In this document: in pieces, positions 23,601 through 33,964 of the stretch
How the letters are laid out: the number at the start of each line of letters is the position of its first letter
Numbering within the stretch: the first letter of the stretch is position 1
Source: Tubiluchus corallicola
Taxonomy: Eukaryota > Priapulida > Priapulimorpha > Priapulimorphida > Tubiluchidae
DNA length: 45,738 nucleotides
Direction: 5' to 3'
NCBI GenBank assembly: GCA_030141605.1
Contig: JAQGDQ010001347.1
Coordinates: 1-45,738 of the forward strand
The notes under the pieces: model-generated
Seen by the model: the letters and a program-made list of their open reading frames with translations, nothing else
Told to the model about the DNA's origin: nothing
The model's database searches: none
Translations under genes and position numbers: made by a program

Positions 23601-26600
23601 TTTCTTTTCTCAAGTTTGTTGCAAACCAAGCAGACATTGAAGCACGCCATCTGTTGAGCGCTGACTTAACTGCAGGCGAAGTGAACTACAATTCTCTTAC
23701 AAGTGCCGGCCACTGTTTGGCTGTTTTCCACTCCAGGACAAAATCTGTTCTACCAGAAGTCAAGTAAGTGAATGTTAACACCACCTGGCAATGTACCTGA
23801 CACATGCCTCACCACCTGGCAATGTACCTGACACATGCCTCACCACCTGGCAATGTACCTGACACATGCCTCACCACCTGGCAATGTACCTGACACATGC
23901 CTCACCACCTGGCAATGTACCTGACACATGCCTCACCACCTGGCAATGTACCTGACACATGCCTCACCACCTGGCAATGTACCTGACACATGCCTCACCA
24001 CCTGGCAATGTACCTGACACATGCCTCACCACTTGGCAATGTACCTGACACATGCCGCACCACCTGGCAATGTACCTGACACATGCCTCACCACCTGGCA
24101 ATGTACCTGACACATGCCTCACCACCTGGCAATGTACCTGACACATGTCTCACCACCTGGCAATGTACCTGACACATGCCTCGCCACCTGGCAATGTACC
24201 TGACACGTGCCTCACCACTTGGCAAGTACCTGACACGTGCCTCACCACCTGGCAATGTACCTGACACATGCCTCACCACCTGGCAATGTACCTGACACAT
24301 GTCTCACCACCTGGCAATGTACCTGACACATGCCTCGCCACCTGGCAATGTACCTGACACGTGCCTCACCACTTGGCAAGTACCTGACACATGCCTCACC
24401 ACCTGGCAATGTACCTGACACATGCCTCACCACCTGGCAATGTACCTGACACATGTCTCACCACCTGGCAATGTACCTGACACATTCCTCACCACCTGGC
24501 AATGTACCTGACACATTCCTCACCACCTAGCAATGTACCTGACACATGCCTCACCACCTGGCAATGTACCTGACACATGCCTCACCACTTGGCAATGTAC
24601 CTGACACATTCCTCACCATCTAGCAATGTACCTGACACATGCCTCACCACCTGGCAATGTACCTGACACATGCCTCACCACTTGGCAATGTACCTGACAC
24701 ATGCCTCACCACTTGGCAATGTACCTGACACATGCCTCACCACTTGGTAAGTACCTGACACATGCCTCACCACCTGGCAATGTACCTGACACATGCCTCA
24801 CCACCTGGCAATGTACCTGACACATGCCTCACCACCTGGCAATGTACCTGACACATTCCTCACCACCTAGCAATGTACCCGACACGTGCCTCACCACCTG
24901 GCAATGTACCTGACACATGCCTCACCACCTGGCAATGTACCCGACACATGCCTCACCACTTGGCAATGTACCTGACACATTCCTCACCACCTAGCAATGT
25001 ACCTGACACATGCCTCACCACCTGGCAATGTACCTGACACATGCCTCGCCACCTGGCAATGTACCTGACACATGCCTCACCACCTAGCAATGTACCTGAT
25101 ACATGCCTCACCACCTAGCAATGTGCCTGACACATGCCTCACCACCTAACAATGTGCCTGACACATGCCTCACCACCTGGCAATGTACCTGACACATGCC
25201 TCACCACCTGGCAATGTACCTGACACATGCCTCACCACCTAGCAATGTACCTGACACATGCCGCACCACCTGGCAATGTACCTGACACATGCCTCACCAC
25301 CTGGCAATGTACCTGACACATGTCTCACCACCTAGCAATGTACCTGATACATGCCTCACCACCTAGCAATGTGCCTGACACATGCCTCACCACCTAACAA
25401 TGTGCCTGACACATGCCTCACCACCTAGCAATGTACCTGATACATGCCTCACCACCTAGCAATGTACCTGATACATGCCTCACCACCTAGCAATGTGCCT
25501 GACACATGCCTCACCACCTGGCAATGTACCTGACACATGCCTCGCCACCTGGCAATGTACCTGACACATGCCTCACCACCTGGCAATGTACCTGACACAT
25601 GCCTCACCACTTGGCAAGTACCTGACACATGTCTCACCACTTGGCAAGTATCTGACACATGTCTCACCACCAGGCAATGTACTTGACACATGCCTCACCA
25701 CCTGACACATGCCTCACCACCTGGCAATGTACCTGACACATGCCTCACCACCTGGCAATGTACCTGACACATGCCTCACCACCTGGCAATGTACCTGACA
25801 CATGCCTCACCACCTGGCAATGTACTTGACACATGCCTCACCACCTGGCAGTGTACCTGACACATGCCTCACCACCTGGCAATGTACCTGACACATGCCT
25901 CACCACCTGGCAGTGTACCTGACACATGCCTCACCACCTGGCAATGTACCTGACACATGCCTCACCACCTGGCAATGTACCTGACACATGCCTCACCACC
26001 TGGCAGTGTACCTGACACATGCCTCACCACCTAGCAATGTACCTGACACATGCCGCACCACCTGGCAATGTACCTGACACATGCCTCACCACCTGGCAAT
26101 GTACCTGAAACATGCCTCTCCACCTGGCAATGTACCTGACACATGCCTCACCACCTGGCAGTGTACCTGACACATGCCTCACCACCTGGCAATGTACCTG
26201 ACACATGCCTCACCACCTGGCAATGTACCTGACACATGCCTCGCCACCTGGCAATGTACCTGACACATGCCTCACCACCTGGCAATGTACCTGACACATG
26301 CCTCACCACCTGGCAATGTACCTGACACATGCCTCACCACCTGGCAATGTACCTGACACATGCCTCATCACCTGGCAATGTACCTGACACATGCCTCACC
26401 ACCTGGCAATGTACCTGACACATGTCTCACCACCTGGCAATGTACCTGACACATGTCTCACTAAAGGTACTAAATATGATATTTGTGAGCTTGCACAGCA
26501 AAATCGTTCATAAGTGGGCAATTAAGCTTTTCTAGTTATTCACATATTCTAAATCTCCATTTCATGAGGATCATTTTGATACCAAGTTCATCGCTCTGTG

Positions 26601-29600
26601 TTAATTCTAAGCTGAGATAATCCATGTTGAAGTTGAGGTGCAGGTTGCACACAGAAAAACTTAACCTTGAGAAAATCGCTGTTAAAGTCAGCCATTGTTT
26701 TTGTCACATTTCTACAAAACACTTAGCAACAGGACAAATGTTGGTTGCTACGGACCTACAGTTATGCTTAAATCCAATAGATGGATCTTCCTGATGGAGA
26801 TCTGGGCTTGGCAACAGAAAAAACCTGAAGCAAAATGACAGCTTCTGTGAGATAATACAAGTTTTTTACATTTACATTTCTATTTTCTAGAGAGAAAAGT
26901 GGGTAAGGAGTTATAAAATTAAATTTTTAGTTTTTTTTGAAGACTTGACAATTTGATGCTAGAATATAAAAGTCCAATACGGTTGGCATTTATTTTTTAT
27001 AAAAAAACTAGAAATTGACATTTGACCAAATTTTTGGGTCATTCTACTTTGAATCATCATAACGTAGTTTTAACTCTGCTTACTTATGGATGGTTTTGGT
27101 TTGCAAGCAACACATTTGTCTGGCTTCGATTATTTTCCTGGTATTTTACTTGTACATTGCAAAATCACTAGCTGTTCTCTAGTGCATTTAGCTGGGCCTT
27201 GTTGTGCAATGAGTTAGTTTTTCAAAGACCAGCACTGTTGTGTGTTTTTTTGCTTCATTGTGCTTCAAACTCTTAGACAACTTAAGCTTATAAAAATTAC
27301 AGAGAAGCGTTTGAAACCGATCCGGAGAGAGTTGCCGTAAAGACAACGTTGCAAAACCGAGCTTTCGCCAACCCGCTGAGTCACGAAGATCGTACTGCTT
27401 TTCCGGCAAGTTTTTGGTTAACCTTCTGTAGAGTGACAGAGTGTAAACATATATCTATGAGCTGATTAGTTAGGACAAAGACATCTTGCGTACAGCAACA
27501 TGTTATACAACAAACTAGAGGAACATGTCTGTCTCGCCTCAATAAGCCTCAATTTTCGCAGTTTCGCTGTGCGCACGCACAATTGCACTAGGTCAATGGT
27601 TAAGTGTACCAATGTCAACGCGTTTTAACTACAACCGTCATGTGACATGAATAAATCAAAGCCGTGCACCACCTCAGTTCAGGAACTACAATTGTTTTAC
27701 ATGGACTTTACTTAATTATGCCTTAGTCTGTGTGTAGAGTGATTTACTAGCAGGATCTTGCTTGGGAACAAGAAAAAATGAACTAGGCAAGGTTCTAGCT
27801 AGCTGTTAAAACTGTTACTATTACAATAGCATGGGCTGCGAGGCGTTGTCAAGTGTACACAAATGCATTGTCTGGTGCAATTAACCTTTGACCTTTTCGA
27901 GATCATCATCAATCACTGGAACTGTGAAAAGGCTTATTTTGCAACCTTATTCCTTATTAAATTCTAAAAAAATTACTTGTGTACGTTAAAATTTACAATA
28001 ACGGCCTTGTTAAAGCGTAAGATAATGCAGTTCATAAATAAAGCTTAAAAATTCATCTTGAAATTTTACATCACTTGTATGCTGTCTCATTGCATCACAT
28101 AAAAATTTTAAATTTAGACTACCGTGATGACCTCTAACCTCAGCCATTTTGAAGTGAGTCATTTGAAACAAGTTTAGATAATATTGTGCAAACTTTGGAC
28201 AAATAGTCAAAGCATATCTAAATCATTTGATCATGTCAATAAGATTAAATAATGCATTTTTGGTAAACCAGGGCAGATTATATTCTATTATATTTGGTCA
28301 AATGTCAATTTTTTGCTTTTTTTATCAAATCAAATACTAAATATCTTGGACTTCTATATTCTAGCCTCAAATTATCAAGAAAAAGTCAAAAAATACTAAA
28401 AATGTAATTTTATAACCCCGTACTCACGTGTTTAACTAGAAACTAGTACTGCAACTGTAAAAAACTTGTATTTTCAAACTCCGCTTCAGTTTTTTCTCCT
28501 TGACAAGCCCAGATCTTCGTCAGGAAGAGCCATCTACTGGATTTAAACATAACTTCAATGTGCTCTTACAAAGTCCATAGCAACCAACATTCATACAGTT
28601 GCTAAGTGTATTGTAGAAACGCGACAAAAACAATGGCTGACTTTAACAGCGATTTTCTCAAGATTATGTTTTTCACTGCGCAGCCTGCACCTCAACTTCA
28701 ACGTGAATTATCTCAGCTTAGAAATAACATAGAGCGATGAACTTGGTATCAAAATGATCCTCATGAAATGGAGATTCAGGATACGTAAATAACTAGAAAG
28801 GCTTAAACGCCGACTTATGGACGATTTTGCTTTGCAAGCAACACAGACGCAGATTTAGGAAAAATAGATGAAAACACGGTGCGGTTAATAGAAGATGTTG
28901 CCGCTGATTTTAATTTTATTTCTGTAGAATCTAACAGAAACAGCAAATTTGCTGGAAAAGTTGGAACAAGTCGCAGCTCCACACGGGGATGTATCCTGGT
29001 CAGGTTTGAAAGAAGAATTTCAGGACGGTATGGACAACGTCCTACATGGACAATTTACAGCAAACTCTATACTCATCGAAGCAGCAGAACCAGTAAAGGT
29101 GGTGTTATTGGTTAATTATTTAATTAATAAAAATCAATTAATCTTAAAATTTACAAGAAAACACTTTGCATGAATAATACTTTAAAATTTCGTCTTCATA
29201 TTGCATACAGAGCTTGCATTAGCAGTATTCATTAGTCATTTTTGAAAAAATAGTATGTTTCCTTCTAATATAATAGACTGTTTTGATTCATAGTTTAAGA
29301 TTGGGTCTTATGGTTTGCTTTAAGCAAAAAGTCGATTTTGTGGAAATATTTTAATATATTTAAAAATCCTCTGCAGTGTTTTATAAGGCACCATCTTACA
29401 ATTCTGCATTTTTATTTTCCGTATTTTCATGTAACATTTATGTTCTACCGCAGATGTGTGGCACTCCAATTACTTGGAAAATGTTTAGTCATAAACTAAG
29501 TGTTGTCCTGTATGCAATTTTGGTACATTTTTAACATACAGTCAACCTAGGATGTAAGGGACACCTCCGGAACGGAAAAAATCGTCCCTTATATCTGATG

Positions 29601-32600
29601 TTGAAGTTGAGTCAGACCGGGGGTGTACCTAAGTTGTACCTAAACCTGTACCTTTCTGTACTTTTACCCATATTTTTATGGATTATTGCTACACATTCAG
29701 TGCAAACGGCATGTAGGAAGCTCCTTCAGCGATGCGAGATGTATGAGACCATAGAAACCGGGCTGTTCGAAGGCCGAGTTTGCTAAAAATTTGAGGTTAA
29801 AAATCGATCAATTTCGCTTTGATCAGAGGGTCCCTTATATGTGAGGTAATTTATCTGGGTTTCTATTACGCGGGACCTGAAGATATCGTCCCTTATAACC
29901 GAAAGTCCCTTATATCCGTGCACCTTATATACGAAGATTTTTATAAGGGAAAACGTTACAAAAAATCAGTTGACTGTAATAGCAACTCGCTTATTCATTT
30001 GAGTTATTTTTAGATATTGATACGTTGATTGATAGATTGATAGATTTTAACTTTGCCTTTACAGATTACAAATTGGGGTAGTCTCTGTGTAGGTCCAAGC
30101 AGCTATGATCTAGCGAGTCTGCTCTCCGATTTATTCATTGCTTACTATAACCATGAGAGCGTTGGTAACCGGGAGACCACATACAGAGCTATCGAGGGAG
30201 TTCGAATATTCGGTAAGGTTACAAAACATGGGAAGTTAACAGGGTATTTTATTCCCGTGCCGTAAGTACATTTGTTACAGTATCATTAGTAATTGCAGAA
30301 TATCAAATGCATAATATTCTAGACTCATAACAGAAGTGTGCGTAGTATAAAAATATATGATTCATATGAAAACTTACGTAGGTTCAAAAAATATGCCGTA
30401 AGTACATTTGTTGCAGTATCAATAGTAACAGCAGAATATAAAAAAAATGCATAACATTCTAGACTCATAACAGAAGTGTGCATAGTATAAAAATATATGA
30501 TTCATATGGAAACTTACGTAGGTTCAAAAAGTACTAGAATTTACTATTTGTCATAAATATCACCATTTCGATATAAATAATTATATAAAAAAAATTCTGG
30601 CCTCTGCTTGTCTGCGTAGAATTACACTGCCATAAGCTTCACCTTTCCAAGACCTTTTCCAGAATGCACCTGGAATATCTGTACTCGATTAAGCATTTTC
30701 TTTTTGTCAGAGTTTGAGTTGTGAAAGAGCCTTTTCTTAATTGCATTCGAGGAATAAAGCATTGCTTTACTAATGACTAACCTCTCACTTAGTTTTTAAA
30801 ATTACATAAATGTGTGCTTGCGTGCACCGTGAGTGAGTGTGTGTGTGCGCGTGCGTGTGTGTGTGTTTGTGCATGTTTGTGTGTGTGTGTGTGTGCGTGC
30901 ACTCACGTGTGTGCATGTGTGTGTGAGTGCGGGCGTTGTGTGTGTGCATTTGTAATAAAGATGTATATATATATCTTTATTACAAAAATTATACACTAGT
31001 GCAGAGCAAAACAATTTACATATAAATACGTAACTCATAAAAATCAGTGTGTAAGCAGCCATTGACAGTGACAGACAGATGTAAGCAAATGTGTCAGTTA
31101 GTGTAAGTTAAAAATCATAAGAATAAAAACATTAAAATACTATGTTACATATGTACACACATTTATATACATGAATAAAAAAATATGTGAATTAATACGA
31201 TAATTATTATTGACAATAATACAGATACAATGAATGATAAGCTGAAATATTTACAAAATGTTGGCATGCATCTGACTAAGAATGAAGTATGAGATGTGAG
31301 AGAGATGTATGAGACATTGTAATTCACAGTGTGTACTTTGCACTGCATATTTTTTCTCCTCTTTTCAAGTGAATGCTTACTTGGACTCTACGCCTGCTGA
31401 AAACCGGCCACCAGAGGGCAGTGCATTCTTCCATCAGTTGGCAGGATTCACTGGAATTCGTTTAATAAACCGGTATGGCGACCATATTTTTTCGTAGTTC
31501 CATCTTTGCTCTGTAGACACAAAATGCAAAGAGTAAAGAGGACCTGTTAAACTATGTTAAAAGCGTTAGATTATAATAGATAATTATGTTGATGAATGCT
31601 GACATGAAGCCCAGTAAAGGTGTGGTGTCACATGAGCAAGTGATTCAGGATCGGTGCACAAGATATAAGCCTTGTGATGCGCCCAGCTCAGAGGATTGAG
31701 TCTGGGAGCTGAAGGAGAGGAAGCTAGATCAGGGGGCTTGGCATTACTATCTGTTATATTTATTGTGTTTGATGTCTAATAAACGTGTAGTTTTATAATC
31801 TGACTCTTCATAGTTTTGCCATCTCTAAATCATCAATAATAAGCTATATACAACCAATACAACGAATTATTTTACTCAAAATTGCTTGCGGTATATCTAA
31901 AAATACCAGTTTTTGGTAAAGACTTGGTCAAAGGTCAAAGGTCAAACACCCACACAGTTTGATAAAGACTGCTGTTTTATAATGATCGGCTATGTATATT
32001 ATGTGCACTCGTATCTCGGCTTGCTGGAGCTCGCTTTTACGGATAGCGGAAGAATCGGACAAAATGTGGTCCGTTAGAAAGTCCTGCATAACGGCCCATT
32101 GTTTTGCGAGCTGACCGCTAGTACGTGGGCCGTCAGTTTGTTTACATCTGTGTAAACACGTGTATATCTCTATGTATAAAAATATAAAAATATAGAATCA
32201 ATTGTGCGGATTTATCTGAGTTAAATGTTGTCAGTTTTTATATACTTTTTCATTGGAGTGGCCAGTACTAGATGTTTTTGAGACAATTAGGTGATCGATT
32301 CTACATCACCGTGAGTCTAATACACGATGCCTACTGTATTAGCTTAGTGTTGGCAAATATGGACAATCGGCAAATTCGGACAGTTTTGTTGTGCTCACGT
32401 GGTCAAACATCAAGTGTACCACAGCAACACGTTTTAACTATAATCTATAACTAAATGTGCATAAAAGAAAGCTGTCTGCCGTGTCAGTTTAGTAACTTCA
32501 ATTGTTTCACGCAGACTACTTAATTATGCATTAATCTGTGCGTAGAGTGATTTACTAGCAGGATCTTGCTTGAGAACAAGAAAAAATGAACAAGGCAAGG

Positions 32601-32954
32601 TCTTAGCTATCTGTGAAAACTGTTATTATTACAATAGCATGGCTGCAAGGCATTGTCAAGTGTAAACAAACGCATTGTCTGGTACACTTAACCTTTCACC
32701 TCTTCACGATCATCATCATCTATTCTTGGAACTGCAAAAAGGCTCATTGCTTGGCGCTGTTTTGATGTGATTTTTTTTTCTTGGAATTTTTTGGACATTG
32801 TTTTTCCAGGATTTTCCACGAACCGGAGCTGCTGAATGAACGACTCTCTTTGTATGCAGAAGACATCTTTGGAGCTGCATATCGCTTGTTACAGGCAAGA
32901 AATAGAATAAACAACATAGAGAGACTCATCTTCATCGGATTTGCCTTGGAATAG
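14216..32954 (+). CDS. 5-methylthioribose-kinase-like protein, probable pseudokinase, seven exons
   Basis: Exons 14216-14407, 23615-23763, 27303-27405, 28928-29098, 30065-30212, 31370-31472 and 32810-32954 join in phase to 1011 nt, 336 residues. Residues 187-240 align with the C-lobe of 5-methylthioribose kinase (aminoglycoside phosphotransferase fold): LHGQFTANSIL is in the place of LHGDLHTGSVM, then GPSSYDL and LFIAYY correspond to GPMGFDI and LLLAYY. The C-terminus (GFTGIRLINR, then a helical tail) also fits. The catalytic Asp of HGD is Gln190 and the metal-binding DPE is TNW, so catalysis by the known mechanism is unlikely. Bacterial and plant enzymes are about 400 residues; this one is shorter between the N-lobe and HGQ. 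Exon 1 is Gly/Ser/Met-rich, unlike the family, and is joined only by phase and order. Confidence 0.68.
14408..14877. other. Start of kinase-like intron 1, nothing recognised
   Basis: AT-rich sequence without supported features. Confidence 0.35.
14878..15162. mobile_element. hAT-like MITE with CAGnGGCGTA ends
   Basis: Starts CAGTGGCGTAATGCGGG and ends CCTGGCTACGCCCCTG. The flanking octamers GTTAGAAG and CTGAGAAG are only partly alike. It contains a G run at 15016-15027. Confidence 0.5.
15163..16517. other. Kinase-like intron 1, no supported feature
   Basis: AT-rich sequence with G runs (about 15699) and short unsupported open frames on both strands. Confidence 0.35.
16518..17692 (+). repeat. 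Tandem array, 11 units of about 103-118 bp
   Basis: Each unit starts CTCGAG(T/C)GGAGGAC and contains GTGTCCAGTGTGCACGAAG. It ends in a C run followed by CACACA of variable length, which explains the unit-length variation. Long and short C-run units tend to alternate. The open frames within are repeat by-products. Confidence 0.92.
18093..19784. mobile_element. Fold-back element with about 525-bp inverted arms
   Basis: The left arm 18093-18617 and right arm 19262-19784 are reverse complements with few differences. Both carry the same open frame starting MLVNIAETQVPHNYAYS in opposite directions. The outer ends read ATTGTGGCTAATGATGGAGC and its inverse. The spacer of about 640 bp has no family-matching frame. 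It could be a fold-back transposon or an inverted segmental duplication. Confidence 0.82.
19851..20368 (+). repeat. 63-bp tandem array, about eight units
   Basis: Units contain AGCCTATAGGATA(G/A)TCCAG, TCAAGCTTGAGG and CTAGGCTGCAGCC. Period 63 (21 codons) keeps a spurious frame open. A related single word (GCAGCCTAGAGCCCTTCAAG) occurs near 12091. Confidence 0.9.
20369..21574. other. Kinase-like intron 1, GATA microsatellite and otherwise little
   Basis: (GATA)n occupies about 20663-20697. A CpG-containing patch around 20540-20620 has a CRE-like CACGTCACG word and could be a minor promoter, but nothing else supports this. The rest is AT-rich. Confidence 0.4.
21575..22110 (-). mobile_element. 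5S-rRNA-derived SINE (SINE3-like)
   Basis: On the minus strand, 22110-21994 matches 5S rRNA across its internal promoter: AAGTTAAGCA in box A and TTAGTATTTGAATGGG then GACCGCC in box C, ending GGTGCTGTAGGC. A body of about 350 bp without coding follows, then an (AAC/AAT)n tail at about 21645-21575. A 5S head, unrelated body and simple 3' repeat define the SINE3 class. No target-site duplication was found. Confidence 0.85.
22267..22819 (-). mobile_element. TGTGCTTGC-ended MITE, copy 2
   Basis: Starts TGTGCTTGCATACCAAAAC and ends ATTTTGCTACGCAAGCA; in reverse orientation to the copy at 9289. Shares TTTGACTAGAAACTAGTACTG with the other copies. No coding sequence. Confidence 0.7.
22896..23285 (+). 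mobile_element. Solo LTR with 5-bp target duplication
   Basis: 390 bp from TGTGAAAGTT to AACTTTCACA, flanked by GGCCC on both sides (22891-22895 and 23286-23290). It contains a TATA box (TATATAAA, 23078-23084) and AATAAA (23193-23198) in the order expected for U3-R-U5. No internal retrotransposon genes are near. A related copy is at 41163-41570. Confidence 0.85.
23615..23763 (+). CDS. Kinase-like gene, exon 2
   Basis: The acceptor TTTCTTTTCTCAAG ends at 23614 and the donor is TCAA followed by GTAAGT. 149 nt, phase 0 to 2. Contains SADLTAGEVNYNSL and a strand-rich segment, compatible with the glycine-rich N-lobe start of methylthioribose kinases but too short to prove it. Confidence 0.6.
23779..26462 (+). 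repeat. 31-bp satellite array, about 86 units
   Basis: The unit is CACCACCTGGCAATGTACC followed by TGACACATGCCT, with point variants and a few units lacking 2 nt. It begins 15 nt after the exon 2 donor and lies wholly in the intron. Units touch directly with no spacers. Minus-strand open frames within it are repeat by-products. Confidence 0.95.
26484..27114 (+). mobile_element. TGTG(AG)CTTGC-ended MITE, copy 3
   Basis: Matches 9289-9942 throughout and ends GGTTTGCAAGCAACACA. It lies between the 31-bp array and exon 3. Confidence 0.7.
27303..27405 (+). CDS. Kinase-like gene, exon 3 (probable GC-AG donor)
   Basis: The acceptor AAAAATTACAG ends at 27302. 103 nt, phase 2 to 0, encoding EAFETDPERVAVKTTL and a following charged segment; the AVK is compatible with the ATP-binding Lys strand. 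The only phase-compatible donor is CCG followed by GCAAGT, a non-canonical but known GC donor type. The polypyrimidine tract is weak. Confidence 0.5.
27540..27955 (+). repeat. Dispersed repeat F, copy 1
   Basis: Matches 32330-32757, sharing GAGTGATTTACTAGCAGGAT and TTACAATAGCATGG. No coding frame and no clear termini. Confidence 0.65.
28288..28844 (-). mobile_element. TGTGCTTGC-ended MITE, copy 4 (one end truncated)
   Basis: Ends GCTTTGCAAGCAACACA; the other end is degraded near 28288. It matches the other copies internally and stops 83 nt before exon 4. Confidence 0.65.
28928..29098 (+). CDS. Kinase-like gene, exon 4 (HGD-equivalent motif)
   Basis: Strong acceptor (TTTTATTTCTGTAG) and donor AAG followed by GTGGTG; 171 nt, phase 0-0. 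Encodes residues 149-205 with NVLHGQFTANSIL, positionally the catalytic-loop HGDLHTGS motif of methylthioribose kinase with Asp changed to Gln. The open frame running through the acceptor is out of frame with the domain. Confidence 0.85.
29227..29335 (-). repeat. Dispersed repeat C, truncated inverted copy
   Basis: The reverse complement matches the start of the copies at 3352 and 41576, including the TCATTTTTGAAAAAATAGTA word. Confidence 0.6.
29539..29976 (+). mobile_element. Tigger/pogo-like MITE, copy 2
   Basis: Complete: TA followed by CAGTCAACCTAGGATGTAAG at the left and CAGTTGACTG followed by TA at the right. Compared with copy 1 it lacks part of the right half. It ends 88 nt before exon 5 of the kinase-like gene. 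Confidence 0.75.
30065..30212 (+). CDS. Kinase-like gene, exon 5 (metal-binding-site equivalent)
   Basis: The acceptor TTTGCCTTTACAG ends at 30064 and the donor is TTCG followed by GTAAGG; 148 nt, phase 0 to 1. Encodes ITNWGSLCVGPSSYDLASLL and LFIAYY, matching the DPEFAFYGPMGFD region of methylthioribose kinase with Asp and Glu lost. A later GTAAGT at 30261 is phase-incompatible with exon 6. Confidence 0.85.
30262..30535 (+). repeat. Two-copy tandem duplication of about 133 bp
   Basis: GTAAGTACATTTGTT...ATATGATTCATATG is repeated almost exactly. The first copy starts just downstream of exon 5. Confidence 0.85.
30835..30986 (+). repeat. GT microsatellite and adjacent palindrome
   Basis: Impure (GT)n with GC and GA interruptions to about 30948, then an AT-rich near-palindrome around TATATATATA (AATAAAGATGTA...ATCTTTATT). 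Open frames on both strands here are low-complexity artefacts. Confidence 0.85.
31370..31472 (+). CDS. Kinase-like gene, exon 6
   Basis: The acceptor CTCCTCTTTTCAAG ends at 31369 and the donor is CCG followed by GTATGG. 103 nt, phase 1 to 2. Encodes GSAFFHQLAGFTGIRLIN, equivalent to the GFAGxKMIRR helix near the C-terminus of methylthioribose kinase. Confidence 0.82.
31532..31875 (+). mobile_element. LTR-like repeat D, copy 1
   Basis: Begins AGTAAAGAGGACCTGTTAAA and ends CAACGAATTATTTTACT. Contains ATATAAG and, downstream, AATAAACGTG, an LTR-like promoter/polyadenylation order. Two more copies are at 42466-42821 and 45304-45671. No target-site duplication was identified. Confidence 0.65.
31932..31944 (+). 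promoter_or_regulatory. Perfect DR1 nuclear-receptor-type element
   Basis: AGGTCAAAGGTCA is two AGGTCA half sites with one spacer base, the consensus for HNF4/RXR-type receptors. It lies in the last intron of the kinase-like gene; function is inferred only from the motif. Confidence 0.35.
32330..32757 (+). repeat. Dispersed repeat F, copy 2
   Basis: Matches 27540-27955. It ends about 50 nt before the last kinase-like exon, as copy 1 also lies within an intron of the same gene. Confidence 0.65.
32810..32954 (+). CDS. Kinase-like gene, terminal coding exon 7
   Basis: The acceptor TTGTTTTTCCAG ends at 32809. 145 nt from phase 2 to a TAG stop at 32952-32954. Encodes a helical end (EPELLNERLSLYAEDIF, then NRINNIERLI) resembling the C-terminal helices of methylthioribose kinases. 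The stop is followed at once by the 20-bp array. Confidence 0.82.
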
Positions 32955-33640
32955 GATGTCTGGCTGGTTGTCTGGGTGTCTAGCTGGCTGTCTGGATATC
33001 TGGCTGGTTGTCTGGATATCTGTTTGGTTGTCTGGGTGTGTGGCTAGTTGTCTGGGTTCTGGCTGGTTGTCTGCTATCTGGCCGAATGTCTGGGTGTCTA
33101 GCTGGTTATCTGGATATCTGGCTGGTTGTCTGCCTATCTGGCCAGTTGTCTGGGTGTCTAGCTGGTTATCTGGATATCTGGCTGGTTGTCTGCCTATCTG
33201 GCTGGTTGTCTGGGTGTGTGGCTAGTTGTCTGGGTTTCTGGCTGGTTGTCTGATATCTGGCCGAATGTCTGGGTGTCTAGCTGGTTATCTGGATATCTGG
33301 CTGGTTGTCTGCCTATCTGGCTGGTTGTCTGGGTGTGTGGCTAGTTGTCTGGGTTCTGGCTGGTTGTCTGCTATCTGGCCGGATGTGTGGGTGTCTAGCT
33401 GGTTATCTGGATATCTGGCTGCTTGTCTGCCTATCTGGCTGGTTGTGTGGGTTTGTGGCTAGTTGTTTGGGTATCTGGATGGTTGTCTGGATGTCTAGCT
33501 GGTTGCCTGGATGTCTAGCTGGTTGTCTGGTTATCTGGCTGGTTGTCTGGATATCTGGCTCTTTGTCTGGATATCTGTCTGATTGCCTGGTTATCTGGCT
33601 GGTTGTCTGGATATCTGGCTCTTTGTCTGGTTGCCTGGGT
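32955..33640 (+). repeat. 20-bp tandem array directly after the kinase-like stop codon
   Basis: Units of the type TGGTTGTCTGGGTGTCTAGC with variants, including a larger block repeated about three times. The plus-strand WLSG-like open frames are by-products. The array would form the start of the 3' UTR; ATTAAA at about 33671 is a possible polyadenylation signal. Confidence 0.88.
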
Positions 33641-33964
33641 AACTGTTATATCCTAAAACTAGTGCATTACATTAAAATTTGGGACCACAACAAAATGTTT
33701 ACCATTAAATTGAATGTGATATTTTTTATATATTAGACATTAGTGTAGGATGTATAAAGAAAAGAGGTTTAACCAAATTTATACGCTTGCCATTGTCTTG
33801 AGTATTTTGACTCGCACACAAATAGCTGCACAACAAATCAATATTTTTGCAAATGACTTAATGTTTTGTTTCCTTATTAGACAAAATATCATAATCGGCG
33901 AGTTAGATATTGTAGCTTGTTCGTATTTATGAGTTAAAATTGCAATATTTTTAAGTGTTTATAG

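Noticed and set aside
23779-26462. Direct repeats that might suggest a CRISPR array
   Set aside because: Units are contiguous 31-bp copies without unique spacers, inside an intron of an animal gene.
27188-27409. 73-codon minus-strand frame
   Set aside because: It overlaps kinase-like exon 3 on the other strand, and shows no family motif or splice context of its own.
28845-28927. Plus-strand frame reading into exon 4 (DENTVRLIEDVAADFNF)
   Set aside because: It looks coding but is out of frame with the kinase-like motif and ends in a strong acceptor; a small alternative exon cannot be excluded.
32941-33736. WLSGCLAG-type frames
   Set aside because: By-product of a 20-bp array after a stop codon; overlapping frames are equally open.
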